Part shown: piece after piece, positions 45,475 through 55,906 of the stretch
Position numbering within the stretch: the stretch's first letter is position 1
Layout of the letters: each line of letters starts with the position of its first letter
Source of the DNA: Olivibacter jilunii
Lineage (GTDB): Bacteria > Bacteroidota > Bacteroidia > Sphingobacteriales > Sphingobacteriaceae
DNA length: 64,000 bases
Assembly (NCBI RefSeq): GCF_900607235.1
Contig: NZ_LR027855.1
Location: 85,810 to 149,809 of the forward strand
Reading direction: 5' to 3'
Notes under the pieces: generated by a model
Database searches by the model: none
Seen by the model: only the letters and a program-made list of their open reading frames with translations
Told to the model about the DNA's origin: nothing
Translations under genes and position numbers: made by a program

Positions 45475-46530
45475 ATGCAACTCAATGTAGGATTGATCGG
45501 TTTTGGCATGGCAGGACAAGTGCTTCATGCTCCTCTTATAAGCTCCGTAGTAGGTTTAAGATTAACAAAAGTCTATGCCCGTCGGAAAGAACAGCAACAT
45601 ATATTACGGGCTAAATATCCGGACGTAAACATCGTAACCGATGTACAGGATATCTTTAATGATAAGCAAGTCGATTTGGTTGTGATAGCTACTTCCAACG
45701 ATGTACATTTTAGTCTTTGTAAAGCGGCCCTATTGGCAGGCAAACATGTGGTGGTGGAGAAACCTTTTACCAATACATTGGAAGAAGCAAACGAGCTGAT
45801 TGCAATAGCGAAAAGCCAAGGCAAATTATTATCCGTCTTCCATAGCGCTCGTTGGCATAGCGATTACCTGACCGTAAAAGACGTGATTGCTAGTGGCGAA
45901 CTCGGGCGATTGGTAACGATGGAAATCCGCTATGACCGTTTCCGCAACTACCTCCGGCCGAATGCCTGGCGTGAGGACGACCTACCCGGTTCGGGGATTT
46001 GGTTCGACCTTGGAGCACACCTCATCGATCAGACCTTACAATTATTCGGCAAACCGCAAGCACTCTTTGCGTCACTACGTAAAATGCGGGAAGGAGTAGG
46101 GGCGGTGGATGATTTCGAAGTTTTATTGTATTACCCGCAAATAAAGGTTTCGCTCAAAGGAAGTATGTTGGTAAAAGAACCAACGCCCCGTTTTGCACTT
46201 TATGGAACGGAGGGAGCCTTTGTAAAACCGGGTGTCGATCCACAGGAAGCGGCACTTCGGGAGGGGAAAACACCGGCCGACTTACCAAATTGGGGCGAAG
46301 AACCGGAAGAAATATGGGGCATCCTCAATACAACGGCTGAAGAACCGAATAACCGGAGAAAGATTCGCAGCCAAAAGGGAAATTATCCGGGTTATTACGA
46401 AAATGTGCGTGATGCCATTCTCGGAAAAGCAGAATTAGCCGTAACGGCTGAGCAGGCTCGGGATGTGATTTATCTATTACAATTGGCGGAACGAAGCTGG
46501 GACGAGAAACGTGTGTTATCTGTTGACTAA
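45475..46530 (+). CDS. Gfo/Idh/MocA-family oxidoreductase
   Basis: This 351-residue NAD(P)-dependent dehydrogenase has Rossmann motif GLIGFGMAGQVLHAPLI (about 5-21), VVIATSNDVHFSLCKAAL, the signature EKPFTNTLEEANELIAIA, and the substrate domain with FHSARWHSDYLTVK and IWFDLGAHLIDQTLQLFG. It resembles E. coli YdgJ-type sugar or inositol dehydrogenases. ATG 45475 is preferred over an in-frame TTG at 45403, since the Rossmann fold starts directly. It is followed by an FAD-dependent oxidoreductase gene 11 bp downstream. Substrate is unknown. Confidence 0.94.
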   Translation: MQLNVGLIGFGMAGQVLHAPLISSVVGLRLTKVYARRKEQQHILRAKYPDVNIVTDVQDIFNDKQVDLVVIATSNDVHFSLCKAALLAGKHVVVEKPFTNTLEEANELIAIAKSQGKLLSVFHSARWHSDYLTVKDVIASGELGRLVTMEIRYDRFRNYLRPNAWREDDLPGSGIWFDLGAHLIDQTLQLFGKPQALFASLRKMREGVGAVDDFEVLLYYPQIKVSLKGSMLVKEPTPRFALYGTEGAFVKPGVDPQEAALREGKTPADLPNWGEEPEEIWGILNTTAEEPNNRRKIRSQKGNYPGYYENVRDAILGKAELAVTAEQARDVIYLLQLAERSWDEKRVLSVD

Positions 46531-46541
46531 AATTATTTTCC

Positions 46542-47738
46542 ATGGAATATGATGTCCTCATCATAGGTGGAGGTGCCTGCGGTCTCATGTGTGCGGTGCA
46601 GGCTGGTTACTTAAGCAAAAGGGTAGCAGTGCTGGAACGAAACGACAAGTTAGGCGCCAAAATATTGATTTCAGGAGGGGGCCGTTGTAATTACACCAAT
46701 TTATACACAGCTCCCACTAATTTCATCTCTGAAAATGAACACTTTTGTGTTGCCGCACTCCATCAATGGAGCGTCGATGATACCATCCATTTTTTTGAGC
46801 AACAGGGTATTGCAGGGCAGGAGAAGACCTTAGGACAGTTGTTTCCGACTTCCAACAAGGCTAAAGATGTGGTGGCTGTATTTGAACGCTTACTTAAGGA
46901 ACTGGGGCAACGGGTGATTTTAGAGGCTGAGGTTAAATCTATCGAAAAGAATCCGGCAACCGGATCTTTTCAGGTCATGTTCCATCATAAAGACCGTTTG
47001 GAAAGCTTGGAGGCTCCCAAGGTGGTTATGGCCAGCGGTGGACTCCCTATTGCTAAATTGGGGGCTAGCGATTTTTCGCTTCGTATAGCAAAGCAATTCG
47101 GCTTGGCCGTGACCGCCACAGCACCGGCACTGGTTCCGCTGACAATCACCGGAAAGGATGCCGAATGGTTCAGTGCTTTGGCGGGCAATTCGATTTTCAG
47201 TAAAGTCTGGAACAATCGAGCAAGCTTTGAAGAAAATATTTTATTCACGCATTGGGGCCTCAGCGGCCCTGCCATTTTACAGATTTCCTCCTATTGGAAT
47301 CCGGGCGAGCTGATTTGGATCGACTTACTCCCGAAACAACGCATTGCCCAACTAATTCAGCTAGAACGCGAAAAAGGGGGGAAGCGACTCCTTGCACAGC
47401 TATTGCAAGATCACTTTACTAAGAAGTTTACTGAAGCATTAGGCAAATTTCTACCTATCGATAAGAAAATCGCATCCGTCGGCAAACAGGACGTGAAACT
47501 AATGGAACAGGTGATTCACCGCTTTGAAGTGAAACCGGCAGGTAGCAAGGGCTACGACAAAGCTGAAGTAATGCGTGGAGGCGTCAGCACGGAAGAGTTA
47601 TCTTCGAAAAGCCTGGAAGCCAAAAAATGCACCGGACTCTTTTTCGGTGGCGAATGCGTTGATGTAACCGGCTGGCTAGGCGGCTATAACTTCCAATGGG
47701 CCTGGGCAAGTGGCTATGTAATTGCGCAGCATTTGTAA
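46542..47738 (+). CDS. HI0933/YhiN-family flavoprotein (BaiN-like)
   Basis: This 398-residue FAD-binding protein has the N-terminal dinucleotide motif DVLIIGGGACGLMCAVQAG. KILISGGGRCNYTN identifies the family. The C-terminal GGVSTEELSSKSLEAKKCTGLFFGGECVDVTGWLGGYNFQWAWASG is the canonical ending, closing the FAD site. The family includes the poorly characterised BaiN/RdsA group of NAD(P)H-linked reductases; no precise reaction is assigned here. It follows the Gfo/Idh gene by 11 bp, so the two are probably cotranscribed. Confidence 0.94.
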   Translation: MEYDVLIIGGGACGLMCAVQAGYLSKRVAVLERNDKLGAKILISGGGRCNYTNLYTAPTNFISENEHFCVAALHQWSVDDTIHFFEQQGIAGQEKTLGQLFPTSNKAKDVVAVFERLLKELGQRVILEAEVKSIEKNPATGSFQVMFHHKDRLESLEAPKVVMASGGLPIAKLGASDFSLRIAKQFGLAVTATAPALVPLTITGKDAEWFSALAGNSIFSKVWNNRASFEENILFTHWGLSGPAILQISSYWNPGELIWIDLLPKQRIAQLIQLEREKGGKRLLAQLLQDHFTKKFTEALGKFLPIDKKIASVGKQDVKLMEQVIHRFEVKPAGSKGYDKAEVMRGGVSTEELSSKSLEAKKCTGLFFGGECVDVTGWLGGYNFQWAWASGYVIAQHL

Positions 47739-47773
47739 TCGTTATTTGTTGCTCGTTATTAGTTATTAGTGAT

Positions 47774-47829
47774 AACTAACAACCAATAACCAACAACTAA
47801 TAACTAAAAACCAATAACTAACAACTAAC
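47774..47829. repeat. Eight heptanucleotides flush with the hom stop codon
   Basis: Eight 7-nt words run in register without a gap: AACTAAC, AACCAAT, AACCAAC, AACTAAT, AACTAAA, AACCAAT, AACTAAC, AACTAAC. The last word ends at 47829, one base before the hom stop codon (47830-47832, minus strand). The segment just upstream (about 47745-47771) has the complementary TTATTAG type, so the whole spacer between the convergent genes could fold as a hairpin. Confidence 0.9.
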
Positions 47830-49011
47830 CTAAGGTACCTCAACCACAAATCCCTTATCGGCGGCCAATAAGTCCTTATTGGCGATCAAAGACTCCAGAT
47901 TAATGTCACCGATAATGTATTTGAATTCGCGGGCATAGTGTCTTTCTGATACCTTTAGAAAGTTTAGCTTTTCCAAAATAGATTCATCATTATACCGTAG
48001 GTATACGGTGATCTTATGGTTATTACTATGATTCAACTGGGTTGCTTCCAGGTGCTTTTTATATTCATAGCGGTAGTCATACCGTAAAGCGGCGATATCT
48101 GACAGCACAGCTGAACCGGTTGGATGCCCTCCGGCACCTTTTCCATAGAAAAACTGTTGATCGGCAAACGCAGCCTGTACCACTACACCATTATATTCGT
48201 TCTCTACAGAATAAAGAATGCTTTTCTCATTCACAAACTTAGGGATTACGTAGAGTATTACTTTTTCATTTCCAATTTCCTTAGCCGTCGGCACTAATTT
48301 AATTTTGTAGTTTTTCTCCCGTGCAAAACGAATGTCGTAATCGGATAATTGATCGATACCAATGTTAAGAATTTCTTCCGGTTTCACATATAATCCGTAC
48401 GCATGAGAAGCAACAATAGCAAGTTTAAATTTTGCATCAAAACCACCTACGTCCAAGATGGGATCCGTTTCAGCAAAACCTAGATGCTGTGCTTGTTTTA
48501 ACGCGGTGTCATAGTCCATATGCTCGTTAAAGATCTTGGACAATATGTAATTGGACGACCCATTAAAAATACCGGAAACGGAATGGAGTAGCTCATTGTC
48601 GTAGTACTCCTCTAAGTTACGGATAATAGGAATACTACCACATACCGCCCCTTCATATAAAAGACTCGTTCCATACGCCTGCTGAATATCTACCAGCTCT
48701 TCCAAATGTGTGGCGATCATTTTTTTATTAGCTGAAACGACGTTTTTGCCGTTCTTTAGGGCTTTCGATACGATATGGAAAGCGGCATCGGCGTCGTCTA
48801 TGAGCTCTACAATGGTATTGATCTCCACGTCATCCAATAGCTCATCTGCTTGGGTAGTAAATAATTCCAGGGGTAGTGTTCTTTTTTTGTCGGGGTTTTT
48901 AATAGCAAAACGTTTGATTTCCAGGTTTAGCTTTTTGGTTTTAATGATATCGTATAAGCCTTGGCCTACCACGCCAAAGCCAAACAATCCTAGTGTAAGC
49001 TTTTTACTCAT
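47830..49011 (-). CDS. hom: Homoserine dehydrogenase
   Basis: This 393-residue enzyme reduces aspartate semialdehyde to homoserine for methionine and threonine synthesis. Evidence: NAD motif LGLFGFGVVGQGLYDII; VVSANKKMIATHLEEL with the catalytic Lys; YEGAVCGSIPIIRNLEEYY; LHSVSGIFNGSSNYILSKI; and FAETDPILDVGGFDAKFKLAI. These are the conserved dehydrogenase segments. An ACT-like C-terminal region may be present (about 330-393) but is weakly recognisable. It is the third gene of the metY-metX-hom operon (31-bp gap after metX), hence under the upstream SAM riboswitch. Confidence 0.95.
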   Translation of the reverse strand: MSKKLTLGLFGFGVVGQGLYDIIKTKKLNLEIKRFAIKNPDKKRTLPLELFTTQADELLDDVEINTIVELIDDADAAFHIVSKALKNGKNVVSANKKMIATHLEELVDIQQAYGTSLLYEGAVCGSIPIIRNLEEYYDNELLHSVSGIFNGSSNYILSKIFNEHMDYDTALKQAQHLGFAETDPILDVGGFDAKFKLAIVASHAYGLYVKPEEILNIGIDQLSDYDIRFAREKNYKIKLVPTAKEIGNEKVILYVIPKFVNEKSILYSVENEYNGVVVQAAFADQQFFYGKGAGGHPTGSAVLSDIAALRYDYRYEYKKHLEATQLNHSNNHKITVYLRYNDESILEKLNFLKVSERHYAREFKYIIGDINLESLIANKDLLAADKGFVVEVP

Positions 49012-49042
49012 TGTTCTGTTAGATCTTCTTCTCTATATATTA

Positions 49043-50101
49043 TTAAATAAGTGGTTGCAAGGTTCTATCCAAACGATTGGGATAACTTTGTTTCAAAAAA
49101 GCAGCGATTTCTTTACTGATCTGCTTGGTTTCGATCAAAAATCCGTCATGTCCATAAAAGGAGTTGATGGCCGCAAATTTGGCGTTTCTAATATGTTTGG
49201 CCAAATACTTTTGTTCATCCAAAGGAAATAATATATCGCTTGTAATACCAATAACCAACGTTTTTGCACGGATATGCTGCAAAGCCTTCTCTGCGCCATC
49301 ACGACCCCTTCCCACGTTGTGGGCATCCATGGCCTTACTCAGAAACCAATAACTGTAGGCATTGAAGCGCTTCACTAATTTCTCTCCCTGATAATTTTGG
49401 TAGGAAGAGGCACGGAAATCATCTATTTTCTCATCCGAGCTTTCCAGTTGCGTGGCGCCGTATGTTTCGTAAGTCCTGTAAGAAAGTAAGGCGATACTCC
49501 TAGCTACTTTCAAACCTTTCGCTCCGCCATTAGGTTTATTCGCATAAAAGGTCCGGTCGGCACTGATCGCCAACCGCTGGCTTTCATTGAAGGCAACGCC
49601 CCAAGGCGAATGTTGGGCATTCGTAGCCAATAAGACAAGATTCTCAATCCGATCAGGATGGATAATAGCCCATTCCATGGCTTGTTGCCCGCCCAACGAG
49701 CCTCCAATTAGTACTTTAATCTTATCAATGCCCAGGTGCTGCGCTAAAAGCTCATGTGCCGCCACCAGATCCCGAATGGAGAACTGCGGAAAAGATAAAT
49801 AATAAGGTTGATCGGTACTTGGGTTGGTTGTCAACGGATTGGTTGTCCCATAATGAGATCCGATAATATTAGCACAAATAATAAAATGTTCCTGCGGATT
49901 GAACAAATCTCTTTCCCCAAACAAACCGGGCCACCAGTCGAACACATCCGAATTTGCAGTCAGCGCGTGACAAACCCATACCACATTATCTTTACGTGTA
50001 TTTAATCGACCATAGGTATGGTAGGCTATCTGTAAACCCTTCAATCGCTTCCCGTTTTCAAGCCGGAAGGTTTTATTATAATTGAATTTATGGATACTCA
50101 T
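49043..50101 (-). CDS. metX: Homoserine O-acetyltransferase MetX
   Basis: This 352-residue alpha/beta-hydrolase-fold enzyme acetylates homoserine using acetyl-CoA. The catalytic nucleophile is in GGSLGGQQAMEWAI (Ser in the GxSxG-like turn, about 150). The later FYGHDGFLIE carries the His-Asp dyad. HALTANSDVFDWWPGLFG and IGSHYGTTNPLTTNP are family hallmarks. It is middle in the operon between metY (34-bp gap) and hom. It converts the hom product to the substrate of MetY. Confidence 0.95.
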   Translation of the reverse strand: MSIHKFNYNKTFRLENGKRLKGLQIAYHTYGRLNTRKDNVVWVCHALTANSDVFDWWPGLFGERDLFNPQEHFIICANIIGSHYGTTNPLTTNPSTDQPYYLSFPQFSIRDLVAAHELLAQHLGIDKIKVLIGGSLGGQQAMEWAIIHPDRIENLVLLATNAQHSPWGVAFNESQRLAISADRTFYANKPNGGAKGLKVARSIALLSYRTYETYGATQLESSDEKIDDFRASSYQNYQGEKLVKRFNAYSYWFLSKAMDAHNVGRGRDGAEKALQHIRAKTLVIGITSDILFPLDEQKYLAKHIRNAKFAAINSFYGHDGFLIETKQISKEIAAFLKQSYPNRLDRTLQPLI

Positions 50102-50135
50102 ATATAATAGGCGCCAAATGCGCTGTTAAATTTTT

Positions 50136-51689
<1,554 letters not shown>

Positions 51690-51693
51690 TTAT

Positions 51694-51804
51694 TCATTTA
51701 TATGCTCCCATTTATCTGGGACAGGATTTGGCACCTTTTCCGAACGCTTCGGATGGTTGCCAGTGGGTCTTAGAGCCGGTCTCTCGCCACTTCTTTATAA
51801 ATCA
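51694..51804 (-). promoter_or_regulatory. SAM-I (S-box) riboswitch
   Basis: On the minus strand the leader reads GAAGTGGCGAGAGACCGGC, GACCCACTGGCAACC, then GGTGCCAAATCCTG in the order typical of the S-box core. The outer stem pairs 51796-51802 with 51696-51702. The RNA would bind S-adenosylmethionine and repress the metY-metX-hom operon. The riboswitch start lies about 360 nt upstream of the metY ATG. The short open frame on the opposite strand here is not a gene. Confidence 0.92.
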
Positions 51805-51852
51805 AGACTCTTTTAAAGAGGAATTGATCAATACATTGTTGAATGTATGGCG

Positions 51853-51882
51853 CAAATATACATTTTATTTTAAAATTCAAAA
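51853..51882 (-). promoter_or_regulatory. Promoter of the methionine operon
   Basis: On the minus strand TTTTG (51878-51882) and TATATTTG (51853-51860) are 17 bp apart. The start of transcription would be near 51846, giving a leader of about 400 nt. The -33-like element is supplied by a TTTTGAA heptad of the adjacent repeat. Confidence 0.65.
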
Positions 51883-52012
51883 GTAAAAAGTAAAAATTCA
51901 AAAGCCTGACTGCCGTAGGGATGGTAAAAATTCAAAAGCCTGCCTGTCGGTAGGTGCTACCGCCACTACTCGTTCATCATTCAAAATTCCTGCCTACAGG
52001 AAGGCAGGCATC
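51876..52012. repeat. Intergenic repeat: TTCAAAA/GTAAAAA heptads and CTGCC palindromes
   Basis: Heptads TTCAAAA, GTAAAAA, GTAAAAA and TTCAAAA occupy 51876-51903, the reverse complement of the array upstream of prmC. Two palindromic GCCTGCC-type elements follow (one near 51939-51957, one near 51985-52010). The last lies within 12 bp of the acetyltransferase stop codon. Confidence 0.85.
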
Positions 52013-52019
52013 ACTCACA

Positions 52020-52562
52020 TTAAATTGCTTGCTGAAATCCCTTATCCTTATGAATCAACTTAGCCGTAGAGGCCGGTAGATCGATGGGACGGGTATAGGT
52101 TACAAATTCTTCCTCTTTTAATGCGTTAAAAAAACCTAGCTTCTCTACCATTCGAGTAGCCGGCTGATTATCCTCATTAATGCATATTTTTATAAAGGAA
52201 GCGCCCAAACAATATTTCGCCATCTCGATCATTTGATTGAAAGCAGCAGGCATAATTCCTTTTCCCCAATATTCCGGTAATAGAGAACCTCCGAAAAAAA
52301 TGTCTTTTTTCTTTTTATTCCAGTTATACAACACACAACAGCCGATTACCTTTTCCGGTTCATTTTTCAACCGAATCGTATAAATGTACTTACATAACCA
52401 AAGCATTCTTTTAGTAAACTCTTCGACCGTCTCATCACCAACTTCATCATTGATATTGATTTTCCAGAACAGGTCCGGTCTCGTATAGACATTGTCGAAG
52501 ATTTCCGCGTCTTCAATGGTTAGTTTACGCAAAACAATGGGCTCTACCTTTAATGTATCCAT
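52020..52562 (-). CDS. GNAT-family acetyltransferase, RimJ/RimL-like
   Basis: This 180-residue acetyltransferase has the typical RimJ/RimL-type opening (PIVLRKLTIEDAEIFDNVYTRP). The acetyl-CoA loop occurs in GGSLLPEYWGKGIMPAAFNQMIEMA, followed by KICINEDNQPATRMVEKLGF. The substrate may be a protein N-terminus, a ribosomal protein or a small metabolite. It is a single gene, divergent from mqnE across a 250-bp spacer. Confidence 0.92.
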   Translation of the reverse strand: MDTLKVEPIVLRKLTIEDAEIFDNVYTRPDLFWKININDEVGDETVEEFTKRMLWLCKYIYTIRLKNEPEKVIGCCVLYNWNKKKKDIFFGGSLLPEYWGKGIMPAAFNQMIEMAKYCLGASFIKICINEDNQPATRMVEKLGFFNALKEEEFVTYTRPIDLPASTAKLIHKDKGFQQAI

Positions 52563-52762
52563 AACTCAAGAAATTAGAACAAAAAACGGAGGTTGTTATT
52601 TGTTGATTTAAAGCTACCTCAATCTTTCCAATAAAACAAACAAGTGAGTTTTAAAATTGTTTGAGGCGAGTTTTAAGTCGTAAGTTATACGTAATACGTG
52701 CCTACCGCTTACCGCGGAAAGCCTACAGCCCGTAAATCTTACTTTAACGAGACGGTTACATG

Positions 52763-52794
52763 TTTGCATATCCAGCCAAGTTTATCTAAGTTTG
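52763..52794 (+). promoter_or_regulatory. Promoter of mqnE
   Basis: TTTG (52763-52766) and TAAGTTTG (52787-52794) are 20 bp apart, matching the Bacteroidota consensus. The -7 element ends 18 bp before the mqnE ATG at 52813. Confidence 0.7.
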
Positions 52795-52812
52795 TCGGTA
52801 AGATATTTGTGT

Positions 52813-54009
52813 ATGGAAGCAGATAATAGGTTACAGCTGGTCATCGATGATCCCCATTTAGATGCAGAATTAAAAGAAATAGCATTAAAAGTTCTTAACA
52901 ATGAGCGCATAAGCTTCGAAGAAGGGGTAGTACTTTACGAGAAAGGCGAATTAGGCTATTTAGGCGTATTAGCAAATTATATTCGGGAGAAAAAAAATGG
53001 CAACTACACCTATTTCAACCGGAATTTCCATATAGAACCGACCAACTTATGCGTGTATGACTGTAAGTTCTGTTCCTATTCGCGTTTAATTAAAGAGCGG
53101 TCAGAAGGATGGGAAGCAAGCATGGAAGACATGCTGTCAACCATCAAAAAATATGATAATGAACCGGTTACAGAAGTCCATATAGTGGGAGGGGTGCTCC
53201 CGCAATACAATATGCAGTTTTATATGGATTTGTTTTCTGCTATAAAAAAACATCGCCCACAACTTCACGTCAAGGCATTGACACCGGTTGAATATCATTA
53301 TATTTTTAAGAAGGCAAAAGTAGATTACGCTACGGGTATGCGCATGATGAAGGAGGCGGGATTGGAGTCCATGCCGGGCGGCGGAGCGGAAATTTTCCAT
53401 CCGGAGATACGAGACCAGATCGCTAAGGATAAATGTAATGCAGAACAATGGTTGGCCATTCATGAGGAGTGGCACAAACTGGGCATGTATTCAAATGCAA
53501 CGATGCTTTATGGCCATATAGAAGCATTTCATCACCGCGTTGATCATATGGAGCAACTGCGTCAGTTGCAAGACAAAACAGGCGGATTTCAAACATTTAT
53601 CCCCCTCAAGTTTAGAAACAAAGACAATCAAATGTCGCACATTCCTGAATCTTCGGTCATCGAAGATTTGAGAAATTATGCGATAGCACGCATTTACCTC
53701 GACAACTTTCAGCATATAAAGGCATACTGGGCTATGATCAGTAGAGATACAGCGCAGCTGTCTTTGAGCTTTGGTGTGGACGACATAGATGGCACCTTAG
53801 ATGATACTACCAAAATCTATTCAATGGCAGGAGCTGAAGAGCAAAATCCAGCCATGAGTACGCAGCAACTGGTTGAGCTGATCAAGCAGGTAGGACGGCA
53901 TCCGATTGAACGTGACACCTTATATAATGTGGTTACGGATTATCAGGATTATCAGTTCGAAGAAAGCAATCCTAAAAAAAGCTATTACAGCTTGCCGGTG
54001 TTGAATTAG
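52813..54009 (+). CDS. mqnE: Aminofutalosine synthase MqnE (radical SAM)
   Basis: This 398-residue radical-SAM enzyme joins 3-(1-carboxyvinyloxy)benzoate to adenosyl radical in the futalosine route to menaquinone. The 4Fe-4S motif CxxxCxxC is in IEPTNLCVYDCKFCSYSRL (about 70-80). VHIVGGVLPQYNMQFY, MPGGGAEIFHPEIRDQI and TFIPLKFRNKDNQMSHI are characteristic of MqnE rather than MqnC. ATG 52813 is used, not the in-frame TTG 52792. The stop codon at 54007-54009 is within a purine-rich repeat. mqnA lies two genes downstream. Confidence 0.94.
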   Translation: MEADNRLQLVIDDPHLDAELKEIALKVLNNERISFEEGVVLYEKGELGYLGVLANYIREKKNGNYTYFNRNFHIEPTNLCVYDCKFCSYSRLIKERSEGWEASMEDMLSTIKKYDNEPVTEVHIVGGVLPQYNMQFYMDLFSAIKKHRPQLHVKALTPVEYHYIFKKAKVDYATGMRMMKEAGLESMPGGGAEIFHPEIRDQIAKDKCNAEQWLAIHEEWHKLGMYSNATMLYGHIEAFHHRVDHMEQLRQLQDKTGGFQTFIPLKFRNKDNQMSHIPESSVIEDLRNYAIARIYLDNFQHIKAYWAMISRDTAQLSLSFGVDDIDGTLDDTTKIYSMAGAEEQNPAMSTQQLVELIKQVGRHPIERDTLYNVVTDYQDYQFEESNPKKSYYSLPVLN

Positions 54010-54169
54010 GGAATAGGGAACAAGTGAATAGGGAGTAAGGCAACGGGGTGCTAGACTTGTTCATGGCTAACCGGTTCCCAAGATCACTGGACTTGGGGAG
54101 TAAGGGAATGGGACGCTAGACTTGCTCACTACTCCATAATCAGGCTTGGATGATGTCTTGATACTTTTA

Positions 54170-54290
54170 TCCTGAACTACTAAAGAACAAATTACTTGAA
54201 TGAAACCTGCATAAATTGCCATATACCGAAGAAAAATGAATAATTTATGCAAGCTTCATCACCGATAAAGAACAAATCATTTTAATGAAA
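54170..54290. repeat. Direct and inverted repeats before the histidine phosphatase
   Basis: A 25-bp segment beginning TAAAGAACAAAT is present at 54181-54205 and 54266-54290 (22 of 25 bases alike). The second copy spans the phosphatase start codon. Between them GCATAAATT (54209-54217) and AATTTATGC (54242-54250) form an inverted repeat. The earlier part of the spacer (54010-54170) has AGGGAAC-type repeat words and no gene. Confidence 0.7.
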
Positions 54291-54914
54291 AAATTATTCT
54301 ATATAATCAGACACGGAGAAACCGATTTAAACAAACAGGGAATAGTACAGGGCAGGGGTGTCAACACACCGTTAAATGACCTGGGAAATCAACAGGCGCA
54401 GGCTTTCTATGAAGCTTACCAAGCAATAAAATTTGATAAAATATATACCTCTACCCTAATCCGAACCCATCAAACAGTCGCTAATTTTATTAATCAAGGT
54501 ATTCCTTGGGAACAGCTCGAAGGACTGGATGAAATTAGTTGGGGAATTTACGAAGGTAAAGAGCAATCCACTAACATTATCACAGGTTTCAACTCGATTA
54601 CGCAGCAATGGAGCGAAGGGAAATTAGATATCGCCATAGAAGGAGGCGAAAGTCCTAATCAAGTACAGGAAAGGCAAAAAAAGGCTATGGATTATATCAC
54701 CTCCCAACCCGATGAACGCAATGTGCTTATCTGTATGCACGGTCGCGCGATGCGTATTCTACTTTGCTTACTGATAAACAAACCTTTATCTCAAATGGAC
54801 GACTTTCCTCATATGAATACGGCTCTATATTTAGTTTCCTATAATGAGGGTACCTTTACGATTGAAGATCATTACAACATAAACCATTTAGCACAGCTTC
54901 AGGACGTCGAATAG
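54285..54914 (+). CDS. Histidine phosphatase family protein
   Basis: This 209-residue phosphoglycerate-mutase-like phosphatase has the catalytic motif FYIIRHGETDLNKQGIVQGRG (phosphorylated His about 10) and the second conserved His in VLICMHGRAMRILLCLL. GLDEISWGIYEGK is typical of the branch. It acts on small phosphoesters; the substrate is unknown. It sits between mqnE and mqnA (16-bp gap to mqnA), so a role in dephosphorylating an intermediate or in general housekeeping is possible but not shown. Confidence 0.92.
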   Translation: MKKLFYIIRHGETDLNKQGIVQGRGVNTPLNDLGNQQAQAFYEAYQAIKFDKIYTSTLIRTHQTVANFINQGIPWEQLEGLDEISWGIYEGKEQSTNIITGFNSITQQWSEGKLDIAIEGGESPNQVQERQKKAMDYITSQPDERNVLICMHGRAMRILLCLLINKPLSQMDDFPHMNTALYLVSYNEGTFTIEDHYNINHLAQLQDVE

Positions 54915-54930
54915 CATTTTATATTAACAC

Positions 54931-55650
54931 ATGAACAAAATTAAAGTATCAGCCGTATCCTATACAAATACGACTCCATTTATCTATGGTATAAAAAACA
55001 CCCCACTGATTGATGAAATAGAATTAAGCTTGGATATACCAAGTACCTGCGCACAAAAGCTAATTGATTGTCAGGTGGACGTAGGCTTGGTACCGGTAGC
55101 CGCTCTATTGCAGATACCGAAATATGAAATTATTTCAGACTATTGTATCGGCGCTACCGGCGCAGTTAATTCAGTATTTATTTTTAGCAACAAACCGGTT
55201 CACGAAATAAAAACGCTACGACTTGATAAGCAGTCACGCACTTCTAACAACCTTGCTCGCGTACTGTTAAAAAATTACTGGAAACAACCGGTTGAACTTA
55301 CGGAAGACCAAAATGCCGATGCATTCGTCGAAATAGGTGATCGGACGTTTGGAAAAAAGGAAAGCTTTCCTTTTGTTTATGATATGGGAGCTGAGTGGAT
55401 GAACTTTACGGGTTTACCTTTTGCTTTCGCCGTATGGGCCGCTAACAAATCTTTACCGAGCAGTTTTATTGAACTTTTCAATAAATCAATGAAATTCGGA
55501 TTGGATAATCGAGATAAGGTTATCGACAACTTGCCTAAAAGGGACGATTTTGATATCGCTCATTACCTTAATCACGCTATCGACTTTGCGCTTACTGATA
55601 AAAAAAGAGAAGCGATTCAATTGTTTCATCAGTACATTCAAGCACTTTAA
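54931..55650 (+). CDS. mqnA: Chorismate dehydratase MqnA
   Basis: This 239-residue periplasmic-binding-fold enzyme dehydrates chorismate to 3-(1-carboxyvinyloxy)benzoate, the first step of the futalosine pathway. It has KVSAVSYTNTTPFIYGI, STCAQKLIDCQVDVGLVPVAALLQIP, and LRLDKQSRTSNNLARVLLKNYW. Later come YDMGAEWMNFTGLPFAFAVW and the C-terminal helices. Together with mqnE it supports the modified menaquinone route; mqnC, mqnD and mqnB are not in the window. It lies 16 bp after the phosphatase gene. Confidence 0.94.
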   Translation: MNKIKVSAVSYTNTTPFIYGIKNTPLIDEIELSLDIPSTCAQKLIDCQVDVGLVPVAALLQIPKYEIISDYCIGATGAVNSVFIFSNKPVHEIKTLRLDKQSRTSNNLARVLLKNYWKQPVELTEDQNADAFVEIGDRTFGKKESFPFVYDMGAEWMNFTGLPFAFAVWAANKSLPSSFIELFNKSMKFGLDNRDKVIDNLPKRDDFDIAHYLNHAIDFALTDKKREAIQLFHQYIQAL

Positions 55651-55773
55651 GGGAACAGTGAACCGGTTAATAGGGAACAAGGGAACAGTGAGTAGGGAAC
55701 AGTGAACCGGTGAGTTGGAGCTAGGGAACTAGTTAAAGGCTAGGTAACAGATAAGAAAAAAGTTCTCCCTATT

Positions 55774-55906
55774 AACTATTTCCCTAATAACTACTCCCTA
55801 TTAACTACTCCCTAATAACTACTCCCTATTAACTACTCCCTAATAACTACTCCCTGCTAACTACTCCCTAATAACTACTCCCTGCTAACTGCTCCCTAAT
55901 AACTAC
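55774..55906. repeat. 14-bp tandem array entering the aldo/keto reductase gene
   Basis: About nine units of AACTACTCCCTAAT or AACTACTCCCTATT, each made of two 7-nt words, run from 55774 to about 55906. The first unit has one extra base, and CTGCT-type variants occur near the end. The array overlaps the last four codons and stop of the minus-strand aldo/keto reductase (stop 55896-55898). The region 55651-55773 carries AGGGAACAGTGAACCGG repeats. No gene was found in the spacer. Confidence 0.9.
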
